From contig NZ_JACHFD010000027.1 of assembly GCF_014201715.1 (NCBI RefSeq), positions 1-50,315 of the forward strand: 50,315 nucleotides of DNA, written 5' to 3'. Each line of letters begins with the position of its first letter. The stretch's first letter is position 1. Source of the DNA: Haloferula luteola (GTDB lineage: Bacteria > Verrucomicrobiota > Verrucomicrobiia > Verrucomicrobiales > Akkermansiaceae). This document shows, in pieces, positions 32,272 to 43,228 of the stretch. The notes under the pieces are model-generated. The model worked only from the letters and a program-made list of their open reading frames with translations. It was not told the origin of the DNA and searched no databases. The translations under genes were made by a program, and so were the position numbers.

Positions 32272-32895
32272 TCAATCCCTTCTCATGAAATCGTTTCCCG
32301 ACATGCCTTTCATCACGCCATCCATGGCTTCCATCAGCGGGGCTAGGTCGAGTTTCGTATCGGCACCCGCCTTCTCGAAATAGGCGCGCAGTCCTTCACG
32401 GGTGACTTTGTTGAGAAGGTCATCGCTGACTTCACGGGCGCGTTGCATCTCTTCCTCCGTTCGACCCTCATCGATTTGGCGCAGACCATCTTCCACCACT
32501 TTGCGCCGTTCGGCGGGTGACATCGCATCGACGGCCTCCATGAAAGTCTCCATGGACGGCCTGAGCGTGAGATCTACAAAGCGCTCTTTTTCGTTTGGAG
32601 TGAGGTGAGAGAACATCTTTTCTCCGACCCGTTCTTCTCGGGCACGTTGCCGTTCGGCAAAATCCAGGCGATTGAAGAGATCCGCGACCTCCGTGATTTT
32701 TTGTTCCCGTGACCTGTCGGACTCCCCCAGGGGAACCCCCTCTGACCAGTCTTCAAATTGAGCATCCTCGATGGTACGTTCGACGCGATCGGCAGTGACG
32801 CGTTTCGAACCTGCATAGGTACGCACCGCCCAAACTCCACCCCACACGACGGCGAGGGCGAGGACGGCTTGCAGAATCCATCTCCTTCTTCCCAT
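32272..32895 (-). CDS. Membrane-anchored helical protein of unknown function
   Basis: A 207-residue protein: MGRRRWILQAVLALAVVWGGVWAV is an N-terminal membrane anchor. The rest is very rich in Glu, Arg and Asp and should be helical, possibly coiled coil (ADLFNRLDFAERQRAREERV, MSPAERRKVVEDGLRQIDEG). I do not recognise a family; the ERQRxREERV/SPxERRxxVE pattern recurs in uncharacterised verrucomicrobial periplasmic proteins. ATG 32895 is chosen because it precedes the anchor. The stop is 4 bases before the pseudopilin start, so it leads the operon. Confidence 0.75.
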   Translation of the reverse strand: MGRRRWILQAVLALAVVWGGVWAVRTYAGSKRVTADRVERTIEDAQFEDWSEGVPLGESDRSREQKITEVADLFNRLDFAERQRAREERVGEKMFSHLTPNEKERFVDLTLRPSMETFMEAVDAMSPAERRKVVEDGLRQIDEGRTEEEMQRAREVSDDLLNKVTREGLRAYFEKAGADTKLDLAPLMEAMDGVMKGMSGNDFMRRD

Positions 32896-32980
32896 GCCGG
32901 TAGAGCCTAGCCGGAAATGGCTGTTTCGCAAGATGCCGCCACGCCATCCAGCGACAGCCTTCCCTCCGTCGGCGATTTCT

Positions 32981-34537
32981 TTATCCTCGGCGGAAACCGG
33001 CCTTCAGCTCAGCGATGCTCGTGGCACGGGTAACGAGAGTCAGGACAGCATACAGGATTCCACCTAAGGTCACGACAATGGCGGTAGCGGTGAGGCGTTG
33101 CCATTCTCCACCCGCAAACCAACCAGCAAGCCATTGCGTTCCAAACCACAGCAACGCCCCCATCAGAGCGGCAGAAATGAAGGTTCGAAGCAACCGGCCC
33201 AGCAATTGGGCATCCACTTGCAGGAAACCTCGAAGCCCGCGCGCCAACAATCCGACATTGACCCATGAGGCGATCGACGTCGCCAAGGCCACCCCGAAGT
33301 GACCGATCCCCCACTGACGGAAGACGAAATAGAGTCCAACGGCGCAAGTCACATCCACGCTCACTGTGATCAACGCAAGCTTGAGGGGTGTTCGTGTGTT
33401 CTCGCGGGCAAAATAACCGGGAAGAAGCACTTTGGTGAGCACAAACGCCGGCAAACCAAAGCCATAGGCGGCCACCGCCAATCCCGTGGCATGGGAATCG
33501 GCAGCGGTCCATCGACCGCGCTGAAAGAGCACACTCACAAATTCATCTCCCGCTGCGATCAGTGCCGCCGCCGCTGGGAGTGTGAGGAGCATGGCGAAGG
33601 CGATGCCCTCTCGCATGCTCTTGCTTGCCTCAGCCTCCTTGCCAGCACGCACCAATCGAGTGATCTGGGGGAGCAAGACGACCCCGAAGGCGACGCCAAT
33701 CAAACCATTCGGTAGTTGATAGAGGCGGTCTGCCATTCCGAGAAAGGAAACGGCATGATCCTGCATCGAGGCGATCTGAGTGCCGATGGTCGCGTTGATC
33801 TGTTGGACGCCAGCAGTGACGACCGCCGGTCCCATGATGACGAGAAGACGTTTGACCCGTGGAGTCATCTTGGGCACCGATGGCCGGATCGTCATGCCTT
33901 GACGATGACAGGCCCACCACAACATACCAAGCTGGGCAAACCCAGCAGCACAGACGGCGCAGGAGAGCCACAGGCCGACTTGATAGAGATTCCCGGAAAG
34001 ATGAGCGAGCGGCACGATGACGGCGAGCACGATCAACATCAACACGTTCAAGAGAACCGGTGCGAAGGCTGGCAACAAAAACTTCCCTAAGGAGTTCAAC
34101 ACGCCACTCAAGTGCGCGGAAAGTGCCATGCAAAGCAGGTAGCTGAACATGACGCGCGAATAGGCAACAGTGATGGCGTACTTTTCTGGCTCAAACCCCG
34201 CGACGAGGATCTTCGCAAACCAAGGCATGCCAGGAATGATCACTGCGGTGGCCAATGTCAGGACCATCCCGAGCCAACAGAAGGTATTGCTCGCAAAGGA
34301 TCTCGCCTCCTCGACTCCGTGATCCGTGAGCTCACGATTGAAAAGAGGCACGAAGGCGGAGTTGAAAGCTCCTTCGCCAAAAATCCTCCGAAACATATTC
34401 GGAAGCCGCATCGCTGCCAGAAACGCCTGACTGTACATGCTGGAACCCAGGTAGCTGGCCACTAACATATCCCGAACGAGACCGAGAACTCGGCTCATCA
34501 GGGTAAAGCTACCTACGGAGAAAAGGGAACGAAGCAT
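32981..34537 (-). CDS. murJ: Lipid II flippase MurJ
   Basis: A 518-residue polytopic protein of normal length for MurJ/MviN. The start SLFSVGSFTLMSRVLGLVRD followed by MFRRIFGEGAFNSAFVPLFN is the family hallmark. A further marker is QLPNGLIGVAFGVVLLPQIT. MurJ moves undecaprenyl-linked peptidoglycan precursor across the inner membrane. Its start codon lies 38 bases after the Sua5-type gene on the same strand, so they are probably cotranscribed. Confidence 0.95.
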   Translation of the reverse strand: MLRSLFSVGSFTLMSRVLGLVRDMLVASYLGSSMYSQAFLAAMRLPNMFRRIFGEGAFNSAFVPLFNRELTDHGVEEARSFASNTFCWLGMVLTLATAVIIPGMPWFAKILVAGFEPEKYAITVAYSRVMFSYLLCMALSAHLSGVLNSLGKFLLPAFAPVLLNVLMLIVLAVIVPLAHLSGNLYQVGLWLSCAVCAAGFAQLGMLWWACHRQGMTIRPSVPKMTPRVKRLLVIMGPAVVTAGVQQINATIGTQIASMQDHAVSFLGMADRLYQLPNGLIGVAFGVVLLPQITRLVRAGKEAEASKSMREGIAFAMLLTLPAAAALIAAGDEFVSVLFQRGRWTAADSHATGLAVAAYGFGLPAFVLTKVLLPGYFARENTRTPLKLALITVSVDVTCAVGLYFVFRQWGIGHFGVALATSIASWVNVGLLARGLRGFLQVDAQLLGRLLRTFISAALMGALLWFGTQWLAGWFAGGEWQRLTATAIVVTLGGILYAVLTLVTRATSIAELKAGFRRG

Positions 34538-34575
34538 CCGATCAGGGAACTGGGGAGAAATCGAGGAGGAGGGGA

Positions 34576-35601
34576 TTATGGCGTCGAGGCCCGGCGCAAT
34601 CGATCCATGATCGCTTGGCCCAATCCTGTCTCGCTCACAGGTTCCGCAACGATCGCGTCGAGACCTGCTTCATCGAGCACCCTCATCACATGGAAAAGTC
34701 GGACGGCAGCCTCCGCGAGTTTTCCGCTCCCGGGGCTGAGAGCTTCGACCACTGCCCACTCGTGGCGATGGAGATAACCGGCTTTCGGATCTTCCTTGTA
34801 AGAAAGCAACCCGTAACGTTTCCCAGCCTCAGGGTGAAAATCATCGGGTCGCTCGAACATCAAAAGTGGGGTCCGCGGCGCATAGTGGCTGGCCAACTGG
34901 CCGGGAGCTTCCGGGGCATCGATCAATCGCTTTTTTTCGACGATCACCCGCCCAAAATTCTGCAGCTCCTTTTTGGTCACTGGCCCAGGCCGCAAGACAT
35001 GAATTACCGGCTTTTTCTCGCCCGGCTCGATGCGAATGATCGTGCTCTCCAGTCCATCACGACAGGCACCTGCATCGACGATGAGAGGAATGCGACCGCC
35101 GAGTTCTTTCATCACGGCACTGGCGGAGGTAGGGGAGATACGACCGAATCGATTGGCACTGGGCGCTGCGATTGGGCGACCCAGCTGCTTGCCGATACCA
35201 CGAAAGACCCGATGGGCACTCTGGCGAACAGCGACCGTCGGTTGGCCGCTAGTCACGAGATCGGGAATGCGATCGGTTTTCGGCAGGACCAAGGTCAAGG
35301 GGCCCGGCCAATAGGCTGAAATCAACTTCCGGACCGTTTCTTCGATTTCAGGAGGAACGACGGCGACTTCTTCGAGCTGCCGCGCATGCGAAATATGAAC
35401 GATCAATGGATCGAAGCTCGGGCGTTCCTTGGCTTCAAAGACCTTAGCCACCGCCTCAGGATTGAAGGCATCTGCGCCTAAGCCATAAACGGTTTCGGTG
35501 GGCAGAGCGACGATGTCGCCACCTTCAAGGAGGGCCACTGCCTCACGGACAGCATCCTTCATGTCGTCGTCTTCAGCTTGGATGATGCGCGTCTCGTCCA
35601 C
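34576..35601 (-). CDS. Threonylcarbamoyl-AMP synthase, Sua5 type
   Basis: A 341-residue protein from GTG 35601. The YrdC-like catalytic domain (about 10-215) has GDIVALPTETVYGLGADAFN, KVFEAKERPSFDPLIVH, YWPGPLTLVL, TVAVRQSAHRVF and PIAAPSANRFGRISPTSA. The C-terminal Sua5 domain follows SPGQLASHYAPRTPLLMF-like APGQLASHYAPRTPLLMF. It makes threonylcarbamoyl-AMP from threonine, bicarbonate and ATP for the t6A37 modification of ANN-decoding tRNAs. The GTG start is chosen because family members begin with a TRII(K/Q)A-like strand, present here as ETRIIQAEDD; upstream codons (to 35751) are Ser/Pro/His rich and unlike the family. ATG 35562 is too late. Confidence 0.92.
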   Translation of the reverse strand: MDETRIIQAEDDDMKDAVREAVALLEGGDIVALPTETVYGLGADAFNPEAVAKVFEAKERPSFDPLIVHISHARQLEEVAVVPPEIEETVRKLISAYWPGPLTLVLPKTDRIPDLVTSGQPTVAVRQSAHRVFRGIGKQLGRPIAAPSANRFGRISPTSASAVMKELGGRIPLIVDAGACRDGLESTIIRIEPGEKKPVIHVLRPGPVTKKELQNFGRVIVEKKRLIDAPEAPGQLASHYAPRTPLLMFERPDDFHPEAGKRYGLLSYKEDPKAGYLHRHEWAVVEALSPGSGKLAEAAVRLFHVMRVLDEAGLDAIVAEPVSETGLGQAIMDRLRRASTP

Positions 35602-35957
35602 CCGGTTGGGATACCCGGGAGAATGCAGAGCGGCAAGTCGGGGTTTGGAGATCCAGGAGAGCTCGGGGTGGTTCTCATGGGGAATGCTTTGGGAATAACC
35701 CGGGGTTTTCTCGGGAGAAGATTCTGGGGCTTTCCCCGGAATCCCCCTCACTCACGGTTTTCCGATGGTTTTCCCACAGCTTTTGGAAGCGTGGAGCGCT
35801 GATGCCTCTAAGTGGAACTCCAAGTTTTTGGAGTTATTCCCAAGGTGAAGAAGAAGAACTCTTTCAGGGTTTTTAAGAACCCACCTTCGTCTCTGTGGGT
35901 AACTTCGGACCGTGACCTAGCATTGGAGTGGATCGATTTGCATCAGGCGAAACAAAA
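35602..35957. other. Gene-free region with several inverted repeats
   Basis: I see no credible gene here. It contains an 8-bp hairpin AACTCCAA-GTTT-TTGGAGTT (35816-35835), a 5-bp hairpin GGGTT...AACCC (35867-35882), and an 11-bp perfect inverted repeat TTGGGAATAAC (35689-35699)/GTTATTCCCAA (35833-35843). A TGTGGGTAA near 35896 is one mismatch from a DnaA box, and TTTCCCACA near 35770 is two away. It includes the leader and promoter of the Sua5-murJ unit. Confidence 0.4.
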
Positions 35958-35989
35958 ACGGCGCCCTCTCCTTTGGAAGAGGACGCCGT
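35958..35989 (-). terminator. Intrinsic terminator after the pyruvate dehydrogenase E2 gene
   Basis: On minus ACGGCGTCCTCTT pairs with AGAGGGCGCCGT (one mismatch) around a CCAAAGG loop, then TTTTTGTTT follows. It lies 25 bases after the E2 stop at 36014 and should end the pdh transcript. Confidence 0.88.
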
Positions 35990-36013
35990 CAGAATTTGAG
36001 GTTCGGACTTGGA

Positions 36014-37297
36014 TCAGATCAGCATGAGAGCGGGTTGCTCCAGAAGCTTCTTCATTTCGGCGAGGAAGCGAGCTGCCACTGCGCCGTCCACGACTCGGTG
36101 GTCGCAGCTGATGCCGACATTCATGCGCAATCCGGGAACGATCTGGCCGTCTTTTACGACGGGTTTTTCGATACCTGCCCCGACACTTACGATGAGTGCT
36201 TGGGGTGGGTTGACGATCGCATCGAAGAACTCCACTCCCCAAGCTCCGAGGTTGGAAACCGTAATGGTTCCGCCATCGAATTCGGCGGGTTTGAGCTTTT
36301 TGTCGCGTGCCCGGGCGGCCATGTCCTTCACTTCTTTGGAGATCTGGAGGAGGGACTTGGTTTCAGCACTTTTGATCACGGGGGTTACCAGGCCGTCCTC
36401 GACAGCGATGGCTACCGACATTCCGACACTTGCGAATTGGACGATGGAGTCGCCGGCGAAGGAAGCATTCACCTCTGGCACTGCCTGGGCAGCGTTGATG
36501 GCGGCTTTGAGGACAAAGTCGTTGACGGAATACTTGTTTCCGTGGGTTTGCTCGGCCTGGGAATTGACCTGAGAGCGCAACGCCATCAGCGGAGCAATGT
36601 CGACTTCTGCGTGGAGATAGAAGTGCGGGATGGTTTGCTTCGAGGTGAGAAGGCGGTCGGCAATGATGCGCCGCATCGACGAGAGAGGCAGAGTTTGGTC
36701 GCCCTCCTTGGCGGTGGGGAGGATGGCCTGAGGAGCGGGAGCTGGCGCTGCGGCCTTGGCTTTCGCCGCGGCTGCGAGGCCTTCGGCGGCAGAGGCCTGA
36801 GTGCTTTTCGTTCCAGCTTTGGCACCCTCGACGTCGGCTTTGACGATTCGGCCTGCAGGACCCGATCCTTCTAAAGTGGTGAGGTCGACGCCTTTTTCCG
36901 CGGCGATTTTGCGCGCGAGGGGAGACGCCTTGATCCGGTCACCGGATTCGGTGATCGGGGAAGGTGGGGATGGTGCTGGGCTGGTAGCCGTTGCTGCAGG
37001 GGTAGCTTCGGATTGAGCTTGAGGCGTTTCGGCTGGGGCGGCGGCTTCGGATCCGGCATCGTCACCATCCAGCACGGCGAGGACGCCCCCAATCGGAGCT
37101 TTTTCGCCTTCCTGAATGCGGATTTCGGTGATGGTGCCTTCGTCGAAGGCTTCCATTTCCATGGTCGCTTTGTCGGTTTCGACTTCAGCGACGATGTCGC
37201 CGATCTCGACGCTGTCGCCGACCTTCTTGTGCCATTTGATGAGAGTGCCCTCGGTCATGGTGTCCGAGAGCTTGGGCATTTCGATATTGATAGCCAT
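36014..37297 (-). CDS. pdhC: Pyruvate dehydrogenase E2 (dihydrolipoamide acetyltransferase)
   Basis: A 427-residue protein: one lipoyl domain (1-78, ETDKATMEME with lipoylated K43), an Ala/Pro linker, a peripheral subunit-binding domain (about 125-160, KASPLARKIAAEKGVDLTTL, GSGPAGRIVKADVE), a second linker, and the catalytic domain (about 200-427) with SCDHRVVDG (H400, D404). It transfers acetyl from lipoamide to CoA. One lipoyl domain and the two-subunit E1 indicate the alpha2beta2-type complex. No E3 gene is seen nearby, so lipoamide dehydrogenase must be elsewhere. Confidence 0.95.
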   Translation of the reverse strand: MAINIEMPKLSDTMTEGTLIKWHKKVGDSVEIGDIVAEVETDKATMEMEAFDEGTITEIRIQEGEKAPIGGVLAVLDGDDAGSEAAAPAETPQAQSEATPAATATSPAPSPPSPITESGDRIKASPLARKIAAEKGVDLTTLEGSGPAGRIVKADVEGAKAGTKSTQASAAEGLAAAAKAKAAAPAPAPQAILPTAKEGDQTLPLSSMRRIIADRLLTSKQTIPHFYLHAEVDIAPLMALRSQVNSQAEQTHGNKYSVNDFVLKAAINAAQAVPEVNASFAGDSIVQFASVGMSVAIAVEDGLVTPVIKSAETKSLLQISKEVKDMAARARDKKLKPAEFDGGTITVSNLGAWGVEFFDAIVNPPQALIVSVGAGIEKPVVKDGQIVPGLRMNVGISCDHRVVDGAVAARFLAEMKKLLEQPALMLI

Positions 37298-37396
37298 GGA
37301 TCGTGATTAGGAAAGGGCTCCGGCGAGAGGCTTGTCCGAAGAAGGAGGCAAATCCAGCGTTTTTCGGGCTGTGATGGATTCTCGGGATGATGGGAC

Positions 37397-37431
37397 GAAA
37401 AAAGCGGAGCCCGGGGATCCGGAACTCCGCT
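37397..37431 (-). terminator. Intrinsic terminator after the Cys-rich lipoprotein gene
   Basis: On minus AGCGGAG (37431-37425) pairs with CTCCGCT (37409-37403) across a loop that can itself pair (CCGG), followed directly by TTTTTT. It separates the lipoprotein gene from the E2 gene, so pdhC probably has its own promoter. Confidence 0.85.
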
Positions 37432-37459
37432 GAAGATGCAATCAAAGGGAGAGAAGCGA

Positions 37460-37849
37460 TCAGGGAGTGATCGGCTTCATCGTCGGGATCAGACCGAGGT
37501 GGGGGCTGCCCGAAGAACCTTGAGCCGTGGCCATCTTGCGAGCGGCTTCCGTGTTGGAGCCGCAGCAGCCTTCCTTGAGGCAGTAGAAGCGGGTGCACGT
37601 GGGGCACTTGACGAACACCTTCTTGGTGCGGGTCTCGTAGCGAGGCACCTTCTTTTCGGTGACTTCGACAAGTCCGGACTTGGCGTCGACGACTTTTTCC
37701 TCACGGACGACGTCGTAGCCGCAAACCTTGGCTTGATAGGTTTCTTCAGACACGCCGGCGAAGAGGTTCTTCACGCCGAACATGGAGCAGCAGGAGCTGA
37801 AGCCAAGGGAGATGGCGACGAGCGACAGGAGCAGGGTCAGGTTTTTCAT
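37460..37849 (-). CDS. Cys-rich lipoprotein of unknown function
   Basis: A 129-residue protein with a lipoprotein signal (MKNLTLLLSLVAISLGFSSC, lipobox FSSC at Cys 20). The mature part has a ribbon-like Cys cluster KCPTCTRFYCLKEGCCGSN that could bind metal, and TEAARKMATAQGSSG near the end. No family recognised. It sits between pdhB and pdhC with its own terminator, so a functional link to pyruvate dehydrogenase is doubtful. ATG 37849 is chosen as the start of the leader; the frame is open to 37906. Confidence 0.75.
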   Translation of the reverse strand: MKNLTLLLSLVAISLGFSSCCSMFGVKNLFAGVSEETYQAKVCGYDVVREEKVVDAKSGLVEVTEKKVPRYETRTKKVFVKCPTCTRFYCLKEGCCGSNTEAARKMATAQGSSGSPHLGLIPTMKPITP

Positions 37850-38024
37850 GTGGGATAGTAGGAAGGTGGTCAGAAGAGGCAGCAGCACGAGGAAACCGCG
37901 AAGCATGCGGCCGCAACGACGAGGAGACGGACAAGTTTCAACATTGCTGGAATGCTACGGGGAGTGAGCAAGGAGGCAACGAAAAATCTAGCCGGTTGTG
38001 GAGTTGGATTCGCCGTTGGGCGAT

Positions 38025-39011
<987 letters not shown>

Positions 39012-39066
39012 CAGAAGAAGTATCGTGTGATCCGGTTCAAGACGGCAAGTGGCGTCGTAGGAGGAA

Positions 39067-40143
<1,077 letters not shown>

Positions 40144-40193
40144 AGGCAGACCCGACTTAGGGCGGGGCGGGGTTTGAGGCAAGGCTTATCCGA

Positions 40194-40766
40194 TCACGAA
40201 TGCTGAACAGATCCTTGTACCATCGAGCGATTCCGAAGTTGGAAGGGATAGAGAACTGCCACGAAAAGTCCGGTGAAGAGGAAATTTCCCAGAGCCAAGT
40301 TACGAAGGAAAAGCCAAGTGGGTCCGAAGCCAACGGGTCCGGTCCACTGAGCCTGGACAAATCCTTCCAGTGTCTTCGAATAGATCGGATCGGTCGCGAA
40401 CGAGAAGGTGTTGCTCACCGCATAGAAGAGCAGGGATGCTGCAAGAGAGCCACCAAGGGCGACGAGAGGAGTGGGGCGGCGACGCAGGAAAACTCCGATG
40501 CCGGCGACAGTGGCAAGACCCGTGAAAATCGCAAGATGGTGGTAACCGAGGACCGGCGATTTTTGGATCAGGGAAACGAAGGGATCCGAGACCAACCAAG
40601 CAAGAAGTGGAAGAATCCATGCCGTGCGGCCCTTCAAGAAGATCAGGCTGCAAAGAAAGATCGCGGGAAGGGGCGAAAAGTTCGGAAGGAAGCCCGCGGC
40701 GCTGATGAGGCGGAAGGCGACCAAAAGAACCAAGACGGACGCGGAGGCAAGCCATGTCGTGCGCAT
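40194..40766 (-). CDS. DUF6580-like integral membrane protein
   Basis: A 190-residue protein with five or six hydrophobic helices (WLASASVLVLLVAFRLISAA, FLCSLIFLKGRTAWILPLLA, LGGSLAASLLFYAVSNTFSF). The layout N-x-SP-x-AIFL (PNFSPLPAIFLCSLIFLKGR) and YHHLAIFTGLATVAGIGVFL fits the family now called DUF6580, which looks like an ECF-type substrate-binding fold. The substrate is unknown. It lies 50 bases upstream of pdhA on the same strand and may be cotranscribed with it; it is divergent from cdd. Confidence 0.75.
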   Translation of the reverse strand: MRTTWLASASVLVLLVAFRLISAAGFLPNFSPLPAIFLCSLIFLKGRTAWILPLLAWLVSDPFVSLIQKSPVLGYHHLAIFTGLATVAGIGVFLRRRPTPLVALGGSLAASLLFYAVSNTFSFATDPIYSKTLEGFVQAQWTGPVGFGPTWLFLRNLALGNFLFTGLFVAVLYPFQLRNRSMVQGSVQHS

Positions 40767-40848
40767 GTCCTATGGATGTCGCAGTCGCCAGTCAGGTGCG
40801 AGTCGAAAATGATCGCCAGGCCGTGCGAATTCCTGCAATTGCTGCGCA

Positions 40849-41244
40849 ATGTCTCTTGAACGATGGATCGAGTTGGCTTGGGAGGTGCGTGAGCATGCCT
40901 ATGCTCCCTATTCGCAATTTCGGGTGGGTGCTGTGCTGGTGGGATCCCAGGGGCAATGCTTTCAAGGTTGCAACGTTGAGAACCTTTCTTTTGGACTGAC
41001 GAACTGTGCGGAACGGGTTGCTTTGGGGAGTGCGGTTGCTGCGGGGGTGCGAGAGATCTGTCAGGTCGTGGTGGTGGCGGATACGGAGATTCCCATTTCC
41101 CCGTGTGGAGCCTGCCGACAGGTCTTGGCGGAATTTGGGAATCCGGAAGTCTGGCTGGTGAATCGGCATCGGTCTGAGGTCTTTCGTTTGGAGGATCTCC
41201 TTCCTCGTGCTCGAGAAGGCATTCTTGATCGAAGGGGAGATTGA
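40849..41244 (+). CDS. cdd: Cytidine deaminase
   Basis: A 131-residue protein of the small homotetrameric type. Zinc ligands and the catalytic Glu are visible: [15 protein letters not shown] (C53, E55) and [10 protein letters not shown] (C86, C89). [16 protein letters not shown] and GCNVEN are the substrate-side motifs. It deaminates cytidine and deoxycytidine to uridine forms in pyrimidine salvage. It precedes mnmG by 85 bases on the same strand, with a parS-like palindrome between them. Confidence 0.95.
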   Translation: MSLERWIELAWEVREHAYAPYSQFRVGAVLVGSQGQCFQGCNVENLSFGLTNCAERVALGSAVAAGVREICQVVVVADTEIPISPCGACRQVLAEFGNPEVWLVNRHRSEVFRLEDLLPRAREGILDRRGD

Positions 41245-41264
41245 GGGAGCTGGCACTTCATTCA

Positions 41265-41280
41265 TGTTCCACGTGGAACG
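41265..41280. promoter_or_regulatory. parS-like centromere site 1
   Basis: TGTTCCACGTGGAACG matches the palindromic ParB target TGTTCCACGTGGAACA at 15 of 16 positions. It lies between cdd and mnmG. Confidence 0.82.
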
Positions 41281-41329
41281 TTGGATGGTCTTGTTTCCCG
41301 TAGGAGCACTGCTAGCTTCGCGGCCCCGC

Positions 41330-43207
41330 ATGTTTCGTTACCCGAAATCCTATGATGTCCTGGTGATTGGTGCAGGCCACGCTGGTCTGGAAGCAGCCTT
41401 GGCTGCCGCACGGCTTGGTGCCGAAGTCGCCGTTCTCACTCAGAATTTGGACACGATTGGTCAAATGTCCTGCAACCCGGCCATTGGCGGGTTGGCAAAG
41501 GGACACATGGTCCGTGAGATCGATGCCTTAGGGGGTGCCATGGGACTGAATACGGATGCTACCGGAATTCAGTTTCGCATGTTGAACGCTTCCAAAGGGC
41601 CATCAGTGCGCGCACCTCGTGCCCAGTGCGATAAGAAGGCGTATCAATTTCGGATGAAGTGGATTCTGGAGACGACGCCAGGCATTGAAATCCATCAGGG
41701 CAATGTGGCGGAACTCCGAGTGGTGGAGGACGCGGTTCAAGGGGTGACAACGTCGCTTGGGATGCACATTGATGCCAAAGCGGTGGTACTCTCCGCAGGA
41801 ACCTTCATGCGTGGGCTCATGCATGTGGGTTTGCGGAACGAGAAGGGGGGTCGCATGGGGGATGCCATTTCGACCGTGTCTGATTCTCTCCGGCATTTAG
41901 GGTTCCACGTGGAACGTTTCAAAACGGGAACCCCATGCCGCCTCCTCGGTAGGTCCCTCGATTTTTCCAAGTGTGAAAGACAGGACGGCGATACTCCGGC
42001 ACCGCGGTTCTCGTATCTTTCTGACAGTCTCGAGAGGGGACCGAACGACCTGTTTACGCTGAATCCCTGGGGCGACCCGATGTTCCACATGGAACAATCT
42101 CCCTGCTGGATCACCTACACCCGGCCTGAAACCCACGACATCATTCGAGAGAATTTGGACCAATCACCGATGTACTGCGGTGTGATCGAAGGGGTGGGAC
42201 CTCGCTACTGTCCCTCCATTGAGGACAAGGTGGTGCGATTCGCAGAGAAGGAACGGCACCAAGTGTTTCTTGAGCCTGAAGGACGGCACACCGAAGAGTA
42301 CTACGTGAACGGAGTTTCCACCTCATTGCCCTACGAGGTTCAACTTGCCTTCCTGCGGACCATTCCAGGCTTGGAGCAATGCCAGATCCTGCGACCGGGG
42401 TACGCCGTGGAGTATGACTATTGCCCTCCAACACAGCTTCAGGCCACGCTCGAAACTCAGAAGGTGTCGGGCCTCTATTTCGCCGGTCAGATCAATGGGA
42501 CCTCAGGTTATGAAGAAGCGGCGGGACAGGGATTGTTAGCGGGTGCCAATGCCGCCCTCAAAGTGGCTGGCAAGGCGCCGCTGATTCTTCGGCGGGATCA
42601 GGCGTATTTGGGGGTCATGGTGGATGATCTGGTGACCAAGGGATGCACAGAACCTTACCGGATGTTCACGAGCCGTGCGGAGTTTCGACTTTTGCTCCGC
42701 CAAGATAATGGCGATCTCCGACTCACCCCTCTCGCCGCAGAGGTCGGTCTGGCAACCGGCAGCCGGGTGGAGAGAGCTCGGGAGAAGCAGACTTCACTGG
42801 ATCAGGCCATGGCCTTCGGACGGCGAGTCACCCATGAGGGCGTGAAACTCGATCATTGGTTCCGCAGGGTCGAGAACCGGTGGGAAAACCTGCCCGCCGA
42901 ACTGCTGAAAGAGTTCCACGTGGAACATTGGCCTCTGATTGAGACGGAATTCAAGTACGAGGGCCATCTCCAGCGCCAGCAGGTTCAAGTCGATCGGATG
43001 TCTCGTGCAGAAGAGAAGCGGATTCCAGCTTCTCTCGATTTCCATGAGATTCGAGGATTGAAGACCGAAGCGAAGCAACGGTTTGCCGAAATCCGACCCG
43101 GGTCCCTGGGCCAAGCGGCACGGATTCCTGGCATCACACCCGCTGACGTCGCCGTTCTGGCCATCTGGTTGGAGAAGGGACGCCCCCCCGAGCGCTCCGA
43201 GGACTGA
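41330..43207 (+). CDS. mnmG: tRNA uridine-5-carboxymethylaminomethyl modification enzyme MnmG (GidA)
   Basis: A 625-residue protein of normal MnmG length. FAD-binding [20 protein letters not shown], then [56 protein letters not shown] [40 protein letters not shown], and the C-terminal helical domain ([39 protein letters not shown]). With MnmE it installs cmnm5U at wobble U34 of several tRNAs. ATG 41330 fits the family start; the frame continues back to 41207 over the cdd end. Three parS-like palindromes lie inside the coding sequence. The usual neighbours rsmG and parAB do not follow. Confidence 0.96.
   Translation: MFRYPKSYDVLVIGAGHAGLEAALAAARLGAEVAVLTQNLDTIGQMSCNPAIGGLAKGHMVREIDALGGAMGLNTDATGIQFRMLNASKGPSVRAPRAQCDKKAYQFRMKWILETTPGIEIHQGNVAELRVVEDAVQGVTTSLGMHIDAKAVVLSAGTFMRGLMHVGLRNEKGGRMGDAISTVSDSLRHLGFHVERFKTGTPCRLLGRSLDFSKCERQDGDTPAPRFSYLSDSLERGPNDLFTLNPWGDPMFHMEQSPCWITYTRPETHDIIRENLDQSPMYCGVIEGVGPRYCPSIEDKVVRFAEKERHQVFLEPEGRHTEEYYVNGVSTSLPYEVQLAFLRTIPGLEQCQILRPGYAVEYDYCPPTQLQATLETQKVSGLYFAGQINGTSGYEEAAGQGLLAGANAALKVAGKAPLILRRDQAYLGVMVDDLVTKGCTEPYRMFTSRAEFRLLLRQDNGDLRLTPLAAEVGLATGSRVERAREKQTSLDQAMAFGRRVTHEGVKLDHWFRRVENRWENLPAELLKEFHVEHWPLIETEFKYEGHLQRQQVQVDRMSRAEEKRIPASLDFHEIRGLKTEAKQRFAEIRPGSLGQAARIPGITPADVAVLAIWLEKGRPPERSED
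41901..41916. promoter_or_regulatory. parS-like centromere site 2
   Basis: GGTTCCACGTGGAACG, 14 of 16 positions of the parS palindrome, with the full 14-bp inner core intact. It lies inside mnmG. Confidence 0.78.
42081..42096. promoter_or_regulatory. parS-like centromere site 3
   Basis: TGTTCCACATGGAACA, 15 of 16 positions; only one central base departs from CACGTG. It lies inside mnmG, 165 bases after site 2. Confidence 0.72.
42912..42927. promoter_or_regulatory. parS-like centromere site 4
   Basis: AGTTCCACGTGGAACA, 15 of 16 positions. It lies near the 3' end of mnmG. Confidence 0.8.
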
Positions 43208-43228
43208 GGAGGCCAAGCTTGGTCTGTG

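Noticed and set aside
35812..36027. 71-codon plus-strand frame in the gap before the E2 gene
   Set aside because: It overlaps two hairpins, the E2 terminator and the E2 3' end, with no family resemblance.
43209..43226. CCAAGCTTGG palindrome after mnmG as a terminator
   Set aside because: Only 10 bp with no loop and no T tract on either strand.
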